Part shown: one piece after another, positions 25,580 through 36,996 of the stretch | Layout: each line of letters opens with the position of its first letter | How positions within the stretch are numbered: the first letter of the stretch is position 1 | Source: Nipponacmea schrenckii | Taxonomy: Eukaryota > Mollusca > Gastropoda > Lottiidae | Length of the DNA: 64,000 bases | Assembly (NCBI GenBank): GCA_030562195.1 | Contig: JAUJPP010000005.1 | Location: forward strand, 27,949,106 to 28,013,105 | Direction: 5' to 3' | Translations under genes and position numbers: made by a program | The notes under the pieces: model-generated | The model's database searches: none | Told to the model about the DNA's origin: nothing | Seen by the model: the letters and a program-made list of their open reading frames with translations, nothing else

Positions 25580-25765
25580 GGTAAATCTTCTGTCTTCTGT
25601 CTTAAATCTTCTATTAAATCTTCTATCTTCTGGTTTTTTGTCGTCTAGTGTAAATCTTCAGTCTATGGTTTTCTGTCTTCTGTCTTTTATTCTTCTGTCT
25701 TCTCTCTTCTCTGGTTTCTGGTTTAAGTCTTCTTGTTTAAATCTTCTGTCTTCTGTCGTTGGACC
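25580..25765. repeat. Pyrimidine-rich TCTTCTGTC low-complexity tract
   Basis: Irregular iterations of AAATCTTCTGTCTTCTGTCTT and related phrases. No coding interpretation: the open frame through it is Leu/Ser-rich noise. Confidence 0.75.
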
Positions 25766-26509
25766 GAATTGACTGTAGTTTGATGACTGCACTATTTTCC
25801 TGTTTTAGATATGCCAATGAGGTCTGATAATAGAGTTGAGCAGAAATCAGAAAAAGAAAAGGAAAGAAGACGAGCAGGTGCGATAGGGAATAAATCGACA
25901 AAACAATATACATGGGACTATTATTGTAAACTAACAACACAAGATGTACCTTAATTTTACTCTAACTTAGTGTAACAAATACAACTACATGTATTCTATA
26001 GACACGCAATTTTATATAGGCATAACTACCTTACTTTACCCGTACTTAGGTATATCAAAACAACTCTTTAACAGGAACTAATTATTATACCACACAATGA
26101 GGTAATTAACACATCGTTATTCGACCTAATTATAATTTCAAATCTTAAATTATAATCTTAAAGGCTTACTTATAATCGTAAATCCTAATTAATAATCTTA
26201 ATTCCTCAACTATTATCGCAAATCCAATTTTATCATCGTGAATCCTAAAATAGACCGAATCCTACGATAAGGCTATATCTCATTGAGTGACGCAATCAAA
26301 CGTTAATTCCAGAGAGTAAACTAATCAATTCGTTAAAAGGCATTTCAAATACATATTAGACACACCGAATCCTACGATAAGGCTGTGTATATTGGACTAA
26401 CGAAAACAACGCTACATCTGAGTTTCCGAGTTGGACTCCTAGAACAACTGGACATGATTAATGATATTTGATCATTCTATTTTTCTACCATGTAGAGGTC
26501 ACAACATTA
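25766..26509. other. Unassigned DNA with a duplicated 21-mer
   Basis: ACCGAATCCTACGATAAGGCT occurs at about 26253 and again at about 26364. Runs of TAATC and TAAATC phrases precede it. It lies just beyond the 3' end of the outer Ty3 remnant, so it may include decayed LTR sequence, but no matching LTR is visible at the other end. Confidence 0.4.
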
Positions 26510-27551
26510 TTAAATATAAAAGGACATTTCAGAATCCGAGCTATCATAATTAATCGGGGGATCGTTAGAATAAGCATAAGCTCGTAAGTCAGCATGAATA
26601 CATAAAGCATGTTTAACGTGCGCTAAAGGCGCATCATCTTCACTGGAATCACTTGAATACGCTAATAATGGCCAAAGAGGATAAATAACCTTAGTGCGTG
26701 GTATCTTCCAAGCGGAACGAAGCGGTTGTTGTCTTTGACCCTGATTATCAATATTCTGCTGAATAAATCGAACATCATCGTTATACATATTTTTCCAAAA
26801 ATATCGACACCTTACTTTATCGTAAAGTTTATCTATACCAGTATAGAAGCCATGAAAGTCTTGCAAAATTTTTATCGTTAAGGAATCAAGGATTACTAAT
26901 TGTAGTATTCGAGATTTAGCGTTTTTAACATGTCGGGATGTGTGATAAACGACACCGGATAAAAGAACATAAGCGTTAAATGTTTTGTCGTCTGATCCAG
27001 AGGTTAAGGCTTTTCGTAATTTGCGGATGTCGGCGTCTTCCGATTGAAGTTTTCGTGGAAAGGTCAGTCCTAATCTGACCGTGCGTTCATCATGTTCATC
27101 GTCGGAGTCAAAGTCAGAGTCGTTTTTCTGCAAAATCGTCATGTAATACGTCATGGGTTGTTTTGTCTGTGTCAATTACGTATATGTCATTGTCTTTTTG
27201 TGTTCCAGTATTTTTGGAACGTATTCGAGACAAAAAGTCAGCTTGAAAGTTGTCGGAACCAGGCATATACTTGATGTCACACTGCATTTCCTCAAGCATT
27301 ATGCTCCAACGTTGAATACGTGGGTTTTTATTTTCTGCCGTAAAAAGAGCTTTAAGAGGTTTATGGTCCGTAAAAATCGTAAAGTCAACACCGATTAATT
27401 AATCACGCAACTTATTAATACAATAGACTTCTCGTTCGATAGTAGGATAACGTAATTAGGAGGCATAAAGTTGACGCGAAACATATTGGATTACTTTTTC
27501 GCCGTCAGTCTTGTGTTAATACACCACCTTCTGCGTATCTAGATGTATCTG
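26510..27551 (-). pseudogene. Outer Ty3-type element, RNase H and integrase remnant
   Basis: Minus-strand continuation of the polymerase cut at 32983. It resumes with the RNase H start (DTSRYAEGGVLTQD, then in-frame stops), FTIFTDHKPLKALF, RIQRWSIMLEEMQ and IKYMPGSDNFQADFLSR. Then comes an eroded integrase zinc domain (H-F-YTGIDKLYDKVRCRYFWKNM). The integrase catalytic core is missing: after residue NIDNQ the frame passes into unrelated acidic sequence. Stops near 27400-27520 confirm inactivity. Confidence 0.75.
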
Positions 27552-27760
27552 CGCCAGTCAGTGATTAGGCACACTTTAAAAGGGAAAACTCTTCAAACGG
27601 TGATGTTAAATATTGTATTGAAAGATGGCGACTTTACAGTATGATGACATTTACAATAATAGAATACATGCACGTGCAGGGGGAGGTAATTAAACAAGTA
27701 CAGTTCGTACACATAAGAATAGTTCAGGCTAGGCTAATACGTAACTACCATGAAATGGCG
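27552..27760 (-). repeat. 3' LTR of the nested Ty3-like element
   Basis: 209 bp, beginning CGCCAGTCAGTGATTAGGC and ending CATGAAATGGCG on the plus strand. The 5-bp ends CGCCA/TGGCG are inverted, instead of the usual TG...CA. Differs from the other LTR at one visible position (CAGGCT versus CAAGCT near 27726). Confidence 0.93.
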
Positions 27761-27786
27761 AGGCCTCTTTATCTTTAAAATCACTA

Positions 27787-29139
27787 CTAGACTGAATATT
27801 CACAACTATAGTCTTGTAAGTAACTTGGTTTCTTGCGTACACGGCGTGGACGTTGTGGCGTGTGATCGACTGTTTTAGTAGGATCCAATGGTGGCTTGAC
27901 AATGACATCGGGAATCTGGGGCAAGGTTGGAGTTGGGAGACGCAATGAATCATCGGGTGGAAACGATGGAGGTATAGCACTAGGTTCGTCGTCACTTAAC
28001 GAATACTCGTGTGGACTGCTATTCATATCAGAGTAAAAGTTCGTTATCGGAATACACTCAGATACTTTCACTTTATAAGACAAAGACCGAAGTTGGTTAC
28101 CGGTGAACTTTCGGACAAAACACCATCCCTTATCAATGTTTGTAACAAGATATCGGCTTCTACCACGAGTTTTGTCCCTATCGATGGTAAGGTAAACGAG
28201 ATCGCCAACAGATGGAGATGGTTTTGATAGCTGAGATAGTCGACTTGGGGTCTTAGAAGACTGACTGTGAGGATGGTTTTTAAGACGCATTTCATGCTGT
28301 TGTAGAATCAGCTCACGGTCACAAATTGGTAACTGGGTGTTATCAAACTGGCAGCGCTGTGTCCATATCTCGCGAGAAGAAAGGCCTCTATTGCGGAGAC
28401 GCGAATTTAAATTGGATGTAACGATGGATAAGCCGAGAGGTGTGACTGACCCTCCTTCTGGTTGATATCGTACAATTTCATCTATCAATTCAGCAATGGC
28501 TTTCTCTGCGACTGGATTCTTATTAGGATTCTTTAAACGACCTATGTCTAAAGTAATTCCAAGTTGAATCAAAGCAGAATCTTCACGGAGAGCTACAAAA
28601 CCAGGTGCTGGATCCACACGAACAACTACCGGAGGACCAATAATTGGCCGCATTTCAAGGCAAAGTCGAGCCAGAGCATTACGCAATGTTGTACACCGCT
28701 CATCATCTATGATACAACATGCAGTATAAGAAGAAGCTGTTTCGCGTAGAACGAAAATGAGTTGTTTGCAACGTTTCAATATATCAGCAGCAAATGAGAT
28801 TCCAATAGATTGTGGTGGAGGTTGTGTCGACTGTTCGGCTACTGGCTGTGGAAGTTTCTTAAGTGACGAACACACATGGCAGTTATCAGTTATGTCACTA
28901 ATAGCTTTTTCGAGATCCAGGGCGTAGAAACGGCGTTTCACAACGAGTTTTAATTGATGCTTTGAAGGGTGACTACACTTGATATGCATTGCTGTAAGAA
29001 GTCCATTTAGAACAGTTCTAGGAACTACTATTAACTCAGAGGTAGGGCAAAATGGTTCAAAGTTTTTGACTACTAGAAGACCGTCTCTGGATATGGTAAC
29101 ATTACGAAGGTATCGTTTGACATCGGGAATATTAGTCAA
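27787..29139 (-). pseudogene. Integrase region of the nested Ty3-like element
   Basis: About 450 codons. Zinc domain HIKCSHPSKH and CHVC (H-H-C-C), then an integrase core with FAAD, VRVDPAPGF and NPVAEKAIAE carrying the D, D and E positions, then a basic C-terminal extension (RRVRKK). Nothing in the core looks mutated, but the frame is offset by one base from the preceding polymerase: that ends in TGA at 29136 while this frame has a TAA just upstream. The offset is therefore a lesion or a recoding site inside a window of some 20 bases. Confidence 0.8.
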
Positions 29140-31763
29140 GATGGTCGCGTTCCCTGTTTAAGGTGTGCGTGTGTGCGGCGTAGATCAGGACATTCTGATT
29201 GAGTTTGGATCCACGCTGAACGGCTTGCAAACGGAACAGGACAGGTACCAGAGATAATATCATGTGCGGTGGTAGAACGTACAACGGAATCTTCTGTGCG
29301 GGATATAAAATTGCAAATTTGACAATTGGGTTCGTGACATTCTGTGGCATTACGACTGGCAAAATCTGACAGAATATTGGATGTACCGGCAAGATGGAGA
29401 AGGTTGACTTGGTAGCGGCTGGTGATGGACAAAAAGGATGTGACTCTGGGACTGTTGGAAAATTCACCACGGCATAATTTTAGAACAGCTTGGACACAAG
29501 GCTTACTGTCGGTTAAAACATTCGTCATGTGGTGAGACTGGATTATGTAGGGACTGAAGTGTTTAATGGCTGCAGTAATACACAATGCTTCAATCTCGCA
29601 TGGTAACCAAGTAATCTGATGTTTCTTTAGTTTAGCACTGAAAAAACCAGCTAAGAAGGTTTTGTTGTTGCGTGTTAGATAGAGCGTGGCTCCAAGTCCT
29701 CGCTTACTGACAGATCCGTCAGTTACGATCCATAGCTGATCCGTCGGGCGGGGTAATAAGATGCTTTTATGGTCTGTAAGTGACTGTTGGGCTGCTGCGA
29801 AATGATGATGTAAGTCTTCTGACCAGCTGATTTTGTCGCTGGATGTTAGACCAGCGATGGCGTCCTCTAAGGGTCTAATGAGTGATGAGCAGTTAGGTAA
29901 GACTCTGCCAAGTATTTTGTACGCGCCAAGGAAAGAGCGCATTCCTCGGACGTTTTCGGGTGGAGGAGACGTGGATAACGTAGATATGCGGTGAGGGCTT
30001 GCAGAAATTGATCCTTGTGACCAAATCCACCCTAGGATGGTAGTTGACTTGGGACAAATAATCGTCTTTGAGGCTGCTAATTTGAGATCACACTTGCTGA
30101 GTGCTTGTAAAGTTAGACGAAAGTTTTCTAATAGTTCTGATGGCGAATTTCCTCCGATGTATAAATCATCAGCCAGCTTTGTAACTTTGCCCGAGTACAA
30201 AAGATCGCCGAGGACTCTGCACATGAGTTCCTCGAGCGCAGTCTCTGATCCTGGCATTCCCATAGCTGTACGGGTATAAACACGAATACCTCTGAAAGGG
30301 GTGCATACTCCGCAATACTTCATAGAACCAGGGGCAAGAGGTATTTGGTAGAATGCCTGTGTCAAATCTGTAACGATGACGTATTGCCAGCAGGCGATGG
30401 TGCGTAGGATGGAATCAACATCTGGCATGAGTGATGGTTGGGGCTTGCTGTATCTTGCTACATCTGCGAAGGCTGTGACTAGTCTAAATCCACCAGAGCT
30501 CTTCTTAACCAGAAATGAAGGGTTTAGGTACTCGACTGTAAGGTTCAAATCCTCGGGTTTACGGAAGACTCCTACTGATTCCAATTGATCGAAAATATCT
30601 TGCAACTCTTGTAGTTTATCTTTTGAGTACTGGGGAATTCTGCCTTTTCGTTGTGGGGGTTCCACAGATCCCATATTGACGATTGCTTGAAAGGGGCCAA
30701 CGGATCCATTATAGCCTGTAATAGTAGGATCAAACACAGAATCGAATTCTTGCACTACCGATTGGAAATCTTTACGAACAGACTGTGGTAAGATATGATC
30801 TGGATCTAGTTTAACTATATCAGAGAAAAAGGTAGTGTCTTTGGAAACTGCAGACAGGACTGATTTGGTCGGCAGGTAACCTTGATTATCTTTCTTTGTA
30901 ATGGTTTCGACACGTCTTACTTGACAGAAATGCTCATGGCGTTTGAGAGTTTGTGGTTGATTGGTATCATTGGCAATGCGAATTTTTCCTCCAACGTGTT
31001 CGGTAAGGTTTGGTTGAGGCCAAATTTTGTTTAACTTTTTCGACGAACCATTATCGTACCGGGCCTCTATAGCTAAGATCTCTGCAGAGTGAAGCTCGTC
31101 TGGTAGTGTTAGCTCTAAATAATCTCCTGGCCAAACAGTGGTGGAGGACGGTGGTGCGCGTAACACATAGGCTTGGGTGCGCCTAACAGCAGAAGAATGT
31201 GTGGTATTTGATGAAGAATCGTATTGGATGACATCGCCGTCCTTAAAGATGACTTGACACATGGCAGGTCTAACGGATATATCATTCTGAGTCATAAACG
31301 GTGTTCCTGCTAGAACGTCTACATCAAGATCTTCAACAACCAGAGCGTCTAGAGTCAAATCGTGGTCGCCGCGATTCAGCTGTATGTGAACTTCACCTAC
31401 AACCTTCAAAGGGGTGATACCGTCAGCTTGTAGGGCTCTTTGATTACTCTTCTGTATTGGAGCATCTATGTAATGTACGAAGGAAGCTTTAATCATATTC
31501 ATCTCTGCCCCTGTATCTAAAGTAAGTTGCAGGGGAAATTGTGAGTAAAATGCTTTGAAGTGGGGAGATCTGTTGGTGCTCACACGGCATGCTAGTATTT
31601 TGAGACTATCTGCGTCAGGGGTTGAATCATTAGCATCTGTACTCTCATCATCGAAGCAGGAAGCTTGTCGGGCTTTATTCATAAAACGTTTGTCACTAGC
31701 TGGAAGGTAAGGACATTTACTCAGGAAATGTTTGTTGTTATGTCGGTTGGCTTGACTACACAA
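29136..31763 (-). pseudogene. Protease, reverse transcriptase and RNase H of the nested Ty3-like element
   Basis: 875 codons. Zinc knuckle remnant (CPLC..HFLSKC, its first Cys just upstream in the other frame), protease LTLDTGAEMN, then the reverse transcriptase: DLTQAFYQIPL (first Asp), TAMGMPGSETAL, KLADDLYIGG (intact catalytic ADD). RNase H follows with TDGSVSKRGLGA, CEIEAL, LTDSKP and SDFASRN. Catalytic positions are present, so the enzyme core looks undamaged; only the joins to gag and integrase are broken. Confidence 0.85.
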
Positions 31764-31783
31764 GGGGCACAGTTTGCTGTTGG

Positions 31784-32565
31784 TTATTGGAGTGGTCGTT
31801 GTTCTGGAGTGTTTTGGCGGAGTAGGTCTCTTGTCGCAGTACGAAATACTTTGGACTCAACAGCAGAATTTACCTCGTCTAATAATGAGTCTAGGGCGAG
31901 GGATATCTCTGGTTTCAGCGATGCAAGAGTTGTAGAGCGGAGTTCTGTCCCATAGCGCTGTTTGACGAGTTGAGGTAAGTCGGGGTGAATGAGTCTAATC
32001 CATGTGAGTACGACCATGTTCTCTAATGAAGGTGTCAGTTCTTCATCCTCATTTGGTACGATACCATGATGGCTGATGTGTCCGTTTTGTGAAAGGAGGT
32101 TGTCTTCTATAAAGGACATGAGGCGTTGATAAAGGTCTTCGGGGCGTTCGTCTGGCTGAAGTACAATGGCATTAAAGTCTAAGAAGTGAGAGCCTGTTGA
32201 CTGGAATCCATAATGTAATCGTATAACTTGCCAAATAGACGACATGGAGGTGGAATTCTTCACAATAGAGTTGCGTGATATGATAGGACAGTAATTAGCA
32301 ATTTGGCCCAGCATAAGGTCTAAATGTGTGACTTTCTGCTGAGCAGTCCTTCTGCGCTCTTGGGCTACGCGTTCCCCGCCATTAGTTAAACCTCGTAGGG
32401 GGTTGTGGAAGACTTCTTCAACCATGTCACACCGTCTAATAAAAAATCGGCAAAGTTTTGATCAAGAGATAAAATATACTGCAAATTCTGTCGCCAGGCT
32501 TCAAACGATGTTATGGTCTCATTTTTCGTCAAAGACCATTGTTTGGGAGCTCTAGTACTAGCCAT
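31784..32565 (-). pseudogene. gag of the nested Ty3-like element, frameshifted
   Basis: Starts at the ATG at 32565 (MASTRAPKQWSLTKNE) and reads to DFLLDGVTW. The frame then changes near 32410 and continues in a second frame ([53 protein letters not shown]) to 31784. These phrases belong to the gag type found with the SDFASRN-type polymerases of invertebrate Ty3-like elements. A single small indel explains the break. Confidence 0.75.
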
Positions 32566-32773
32566 ACCTATCTGCAGGATCTGAAGAGTTGAGAACAGTA
32601 GATGTTTAACTGCTTCCCTTTCCGAGTTGTTATCGGCTGAAGTGTGTAACGCTCGAACAACCAGTCTTTGCGTTGTAAAAATCACTAACAGGTTATTTTA
32701 ATAAAGTTTTTTTTTTGTTGAACTTTTGAATCAGTTCTGTATTTGGTAGCTGAAATCCCAGCTGCTGCCACCA

Positions 32774-32982
32774 CGCCAGTCAGTGATTAGGCACACTTTA
32801 AAAGGGAAAACTCTTCAAACGGTGATGTTAAATATTGTATTGAAAGATGGCGACTTTACAGTATGATGACATTTACAATAATAGAATACATGCACGTGCA
32901 GGGGGAGGTAATTAAACAAGTACAGTTCGTACACATAAGAATAGTTCAAGCTAGGCTAATACGTAACTACCATGAAATGGCG
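32774..32982 (-). repeat. 5' LTR of the nested Ty3-like element
   Basis: 209 bp, the same CGCCA/TGGCG ends as its partner. On the minus strand it is followed at once by TGGTGGCAGCAGCTGGG. This begins with the TGG expected of a tRNA primer site; the tRNA was not identified. Confidence 0.93.
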
Positions 32983-34086
32983 CTGTGTATAACTTATAGG
33001 GTTTAGTCGTGTCAGGGTATGCCAATATAAGGTGCTTAGAGGAGTTTATCTTTAAGTATTTGAAAACTAGCGTCTATTGTGCATTTTTCTTTGTTAGGTT
33101 TAATAGAGGATAGGCAATTTCTGAAAAGTGTGGAATAAACTTCTGGTAATAAGAAACCATACCTATAAATGATCTAATTTGTTTAATATTTTTAGGTGCT
33201 AACATATTTTTTTTATGGCGCTAACCTTTTCGGGGTTAGGACGAATACCATCTTTAGAAATTATATGACCGAGATACTTCACTTCCGGTTTCAAAAAACA
33301 ACATTTAGACGGTTTAAGTTTTAGACCGGCCTTGCGTATTCTATTAAAAACTTCTTCTAGATGTTTTACATGTTCCTCAAATCTTCTAGAATGTATAATT
33401 ATTTCATTATTGAAAACCTTCACGTATTGTGATAAAATACCGTCCATTATTTTATGCATGGCGTTTTGAAATACTGCCGGGCTATTGCATAATCCAAAAG
33501 GTAATCGATTCAATTCGAAAAATCCTTTAAAGCTAGTAAATGCGGTTTTATGTTTTGATTCCTCGTCCATTTCAAGCTGTCCAAATAAATTCTTTAAATC
33601 TATGCACGAATAAAATTTGCAGTAGCTTAGAGACGAAATTAAGTCATCCATATTTGGAAGAGAATAGGAATTTTTAGTCAATTGAGATTTTAACTTCCGG
33701 TAATCGATGCAACAATGATAGGTTTTACTGGGTTTTTGAATTAACACAATTGGCGATGAATGTGCACTAATACTTGGTCGAATAATGCCTGCGTCTAACA
33801 TATCGGAAATTTGTTTATCAACTAAATCTTTTTGAAGTAAGGAAATGCGATCAGGTCGTAGACGTACAGGTTTGTTAGTTCCCGTGTCTAATTTTACTTT
33901 TACTATATCACACTTTCCAAGTGACAAGTCATTAGTGGCAAAGATATCTGCATGTTTTCTTAAAAATGCTGTTAGATAGTAACGTGTACCAGGTTCGATA
34001 TGCTCCAAATGTTTGAAATTAAATAGTTTTGAAAAGTCTGACGTAAGGGGGCGTTTCTCTTTAGTAATTGAACGGTGTCCTCCCAT
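32983..34086 (-). pseudogene. Outer Ty3-type element, reverse transcriptase with lost catalytic site
   Basis: A 295-codon frame down to 33199, then RT thumb/connection motifs in broken frame (IKQIRSFIGMVSYYQKFIPH, FKYLKDKLL) to the insertion at 32983. Visible: SSPIVLIQKPSKTYH, CIDYRKLKSQL, CIDLKNLFGQLEM (first Asp kept), RLPFGLCNSPAVFQ, KYLGHIISKDG. The YxDD box is VFNNE (residues 225-228, 33403-33414), so both catalytic aspartates are replaced. It is an old copy. Confidence 0.85.
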
Positions 34087-34865
34087 TAGTCATACCTCCA
34101 TTAGTCATACTCATAAAAATCATAAAGTTAATGAGGGATTAGCTAAAACAAAAATAGCCATATACCCTTTAGTTGAAATGGATTAGTCTTGTAAGTATTT
34201 ACAGATATTAATAAAGTAAACTACATTGAAGTTTTAAAAATTAATACCTTTAGTGTTTTAAGAATGTACAAGATTCACTCAAACTAATAACTGAATCAAA
34301 TTAGTTAACTCAATTTAGTAAAGAAAACACAAACTAGTATATAAAAGTGTCTATGTTTTCATTCCATCCAAATATGTACCGGTTTATCGAAATGATACAG
34401 CAGATTGAGAAGTCTGAATCGGCTAAGATGCGTCAAATTGACTTCGGTGCAGCTATCCAAGGCAGAAAGCGAGTGTATCGTGAAAAGGAAAATAGACTCA
34501 GCAGATTATGGGATCAACTCCAAGTTGGTGCTAGAAACTGTATTCAGTTTCTAGATGCTGCTGGTTTTCTATATCCAACTGACCACTAAATGTGCTGTGA
34601 TGATATGATCAACATTATGTGCTATGAACAATATTATGTGCTATAATCAATATTATGTGCTATGGTGAATAATTTTTGTGCTATGATGAAGATCTGAAAT
34701 AATGAATAAATTTGATAATGTGCTATAATGAATAAATTTGATAATGTGCTATGATGAATATGTTATGTGCTATAATGATTGTTATTAGTATTAAAAGTAT
34801 TAAAAGTTGTATTATTTTTTATCTTGGGTCATTCCACTTTAATCCTGGGTAATACAAAGGTGCAG
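34087..34865 (+). mobile_element. Insertion carrying a MULE/FLYWCH-type transposase C-terminus
   Basis: Separates the outer element's protease linker from its polymerase. A plus-strand frame (34347-34589, 80 codons) reads FHPNMYRFIEMIQQIEKSES, then MRQIDFGAAIQGRKR and YREKENRLSRLWDQL. This resembles the HPNIWKFI..L..E...... N.R...L C-terminal region of MULE-domain/FLYWCH transposases. It is followed at 34598-34790 by short iterations of TATGTGCTATAATGAA. No inverted termini were resolved, so the boundaries are approximate. Confidence 0.5.
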
Positions 34866-35952
34866 TCAAACATACCATATGTGATCGTTAACAATGCATT
34901 TGGTTGAGATTACCTCAGCAACTGCCAAAATCTGTTTATTAGGAATTCTAAATGAAGAGCCAGTTTCGTTAATTAATTCCATGTGAATACATGTACTTGT
35001 TTTGGTAGGACAATGGATACTGCTAGATATCAAGAGGCCGGGTTGATCAAATAAAGTTTTACACGTATCAATTGGGGAAACTAAAATGCAATTATCTTTC
35101 ATATAATGCGGGATTTTAAGTTCTAATATATTCGAAGAGTTTGGTGGAATATGCGTAGACTTCCGGATATGCAGTAATTTAACAGTTTTATATTGCCCAG
35201 TTTTTGATCGAGAATACACTGGAATAATTTCATTAGCTTAACGCAAGGTGTGACAATTATAATCTAAAATAATACCAAAAGTTTGATAAAAATTGTTACC
35301 AAGAATCATACTAGTATCCTACCTAAATTTTGTATTATATGAAATTCATACTTAATATTGGTTTTACCTAATTGAAATTTTAATGTACATTTACCCTTAA
35401 CATTTAATGATGTCCCTGTAACTCCTACCATTTTATGTAATTGGTTCCTTTCAGTTATTAAATAAGACAAATTTTCTTTTTGGATTTTTATGAATGTTGC
35501 ATAATCTATAGCAGAGCATTCAGCGCCAGAATCGTTAAGAGCGTACAGGTTGAATTTTGACAAATTAACAGCACAATAAGTGTTCCTTATTAGTGTTTTT
35601 TTTATTACCCAGGTTTGTCTTTTCAGTTACTATGACATTCCTGGGCTTATCTATTTTTTTTTTTTTTTTTTTGAATTATTATAATATGACGATCTCATAC
35701 GCATACAAAATCGCTGCACATGGCCTTGATTTTTACATTGGAAACATATAGGGCGACCGTCTGGTGTATATATTGCTGGGTTTGAAAATTCTTTTGCAAG
35801 GAAGGCCTAAAATAATTTTTTCGATGATGATGAGACGTATTCCTGTCATGGGAATAGTATGGAAATCTTGGATGGGATCCATCGTGATGAGAATCGTTCT
35901 GTTTATAAATTTCCAATACCTTGTCCAGTTTATCATGTAGTGCAAAATCCAT
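34866..35952 (-). pseudogene. Outer Ty3-type element, gag end and protease
   Basis: From right to left: gag C-terminus (about 35952-35700) with a CCHC knuckle (CFQCKNQGHVQRFC, 35746-35705) in a different frame from the preceding residues; protease (35563-35306) with ALNDSGAECSAID; then the linker (35219-34866) with THIPPNSSNILELKIP and SSFRIPNKQILAVAEV. A poly-T tract at about 35652-35670 interrupts the frames. N-terminal gag and the 5' LTR are not recognisable. Confidence 0.75.
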
Positions 35953-36255
35953 GTTGAATTATAGTTATCATATCAGATATTATAAATTATTTTATGCCCA
36001 TTTATTTAAAAAACTATAGGGGTCATATTATTAATGAACTAATGAAATAGGGCGAAAGACAAAGAAAGACAGAAATAGGGTAATACAAAAGAATACCAGA
36101 CCGTGAGACTTGACAATCGTTTGTCAAATAAATGCAAATCACAAAACCAACTCACAGGTTCCTCAAGGTTTGATATTTGATGACTTCTTTTTCGGACTTC
36201 ACTTTGTTGAGTATAAGACGACCACTTTTTCTGGAACGAACCGTCAGGGCACCAT
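35953..36255. other. Unassigned spacer
   Basis: No element boundary or gene recognised. Probably decayed gag/LTR sequence of the outer Ty3 element. Confidence 0.3.
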
Positions 36256-36996
36256 TGCAGACAAGTTATTTATAAATTGTTGTAAACAGGAAATGCAAAC
36301 ACCAAAATTATAGACAAGATATTTTGTTGGAGATACAATCTATGGCTTGCTGTTGTAGGTTTCCTTTGCTACTAGGCTAGTAGGTCTTTGACGTATTGGA
36401 TATTGGATTCTTCTTATATTTCCGAGACACAATGAATTGAAGGCATATTAAAACAAATCCTACTTTATTTTCATCAAACACTAATCGAACTCTACTGTAT
36501 CCAAAGATCTACCTAAGACCTTTCTCTTCCCAGTCAACCGTCCTTTTCCCTTGCCAAAGATGAATGAGTCGAAATATTGGCTTCATAGATGTCCCGTCAT
36601 AGTTTAATACCTATATTTATATTATCTATCCAGATGTTCCTAATTAAGGATATCTGATAGAACTTAGATAAAATGCATCCCTTTTTGTCCCTTAATACTA
36701 CAGTAATTACCCACACGTGGTTTTACTTTTCAAGTACTCGATAGGTGACGATAAAAGATGTAAGATCTTGTCCTATGAGATAGATAGACATCTTACCAGA
36801 TGTGCCTTAATACTTAATTAATTACCCAACTCATGGTTTTAACTTTTCAAGTATTAGAAGTGTGACACTAATGACATAAGTTTCACAACGAATCTGTTTG
36901 ATATAAACATCTTCCTAGCTGTGCGAAATTATCTAAAGGCGAGTCTTTTGATTCAGTAGGGCTTAACAATTAATTACCAATTATAACAATGCTACA
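36256..36996. repeat. 741-bp dispersed repeat, copy 2
   Basis: Second copy of the sequence at 24433-25173, in the same orientation. It runs from TGCAGACAAG to GCTACA and passes directly into the 175-bp array (ACCACCATCAACGTAGACTG). Confidence 0.7.

Larger units (their letters stand above)
27552..32982 (-). mobile_element. Nearly complete Ty3-like LTR retrotransposon, nested
   Basis: 5,431 bp bounded by two 209-bp LTRs and inserted into an older Ty3 polymerase gene; CTG is present on both sides (27549-27551 and 32983-32985). Order on the minus strand: LTR, primer-site-like TGGTGGCAGCAGCTGGG directly after it, gag, zinc knuckle, protease, reverse transcriptase, RNase H, integrase, a purine-rich stretch, LTR. 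The LTR pair differs at about one base, so insertion is recent compared with the host element. Gag and pol are each broken by frame changes (near 32410, 31770 and 29137). Confidence 0.92.

Noticed and set aside
27552..27760. LTR borders at internal TG...CA positions
   Set aside because: The sequences outside those dinucleotides are also shared by both LTR copies, so they must be inside the LTR.
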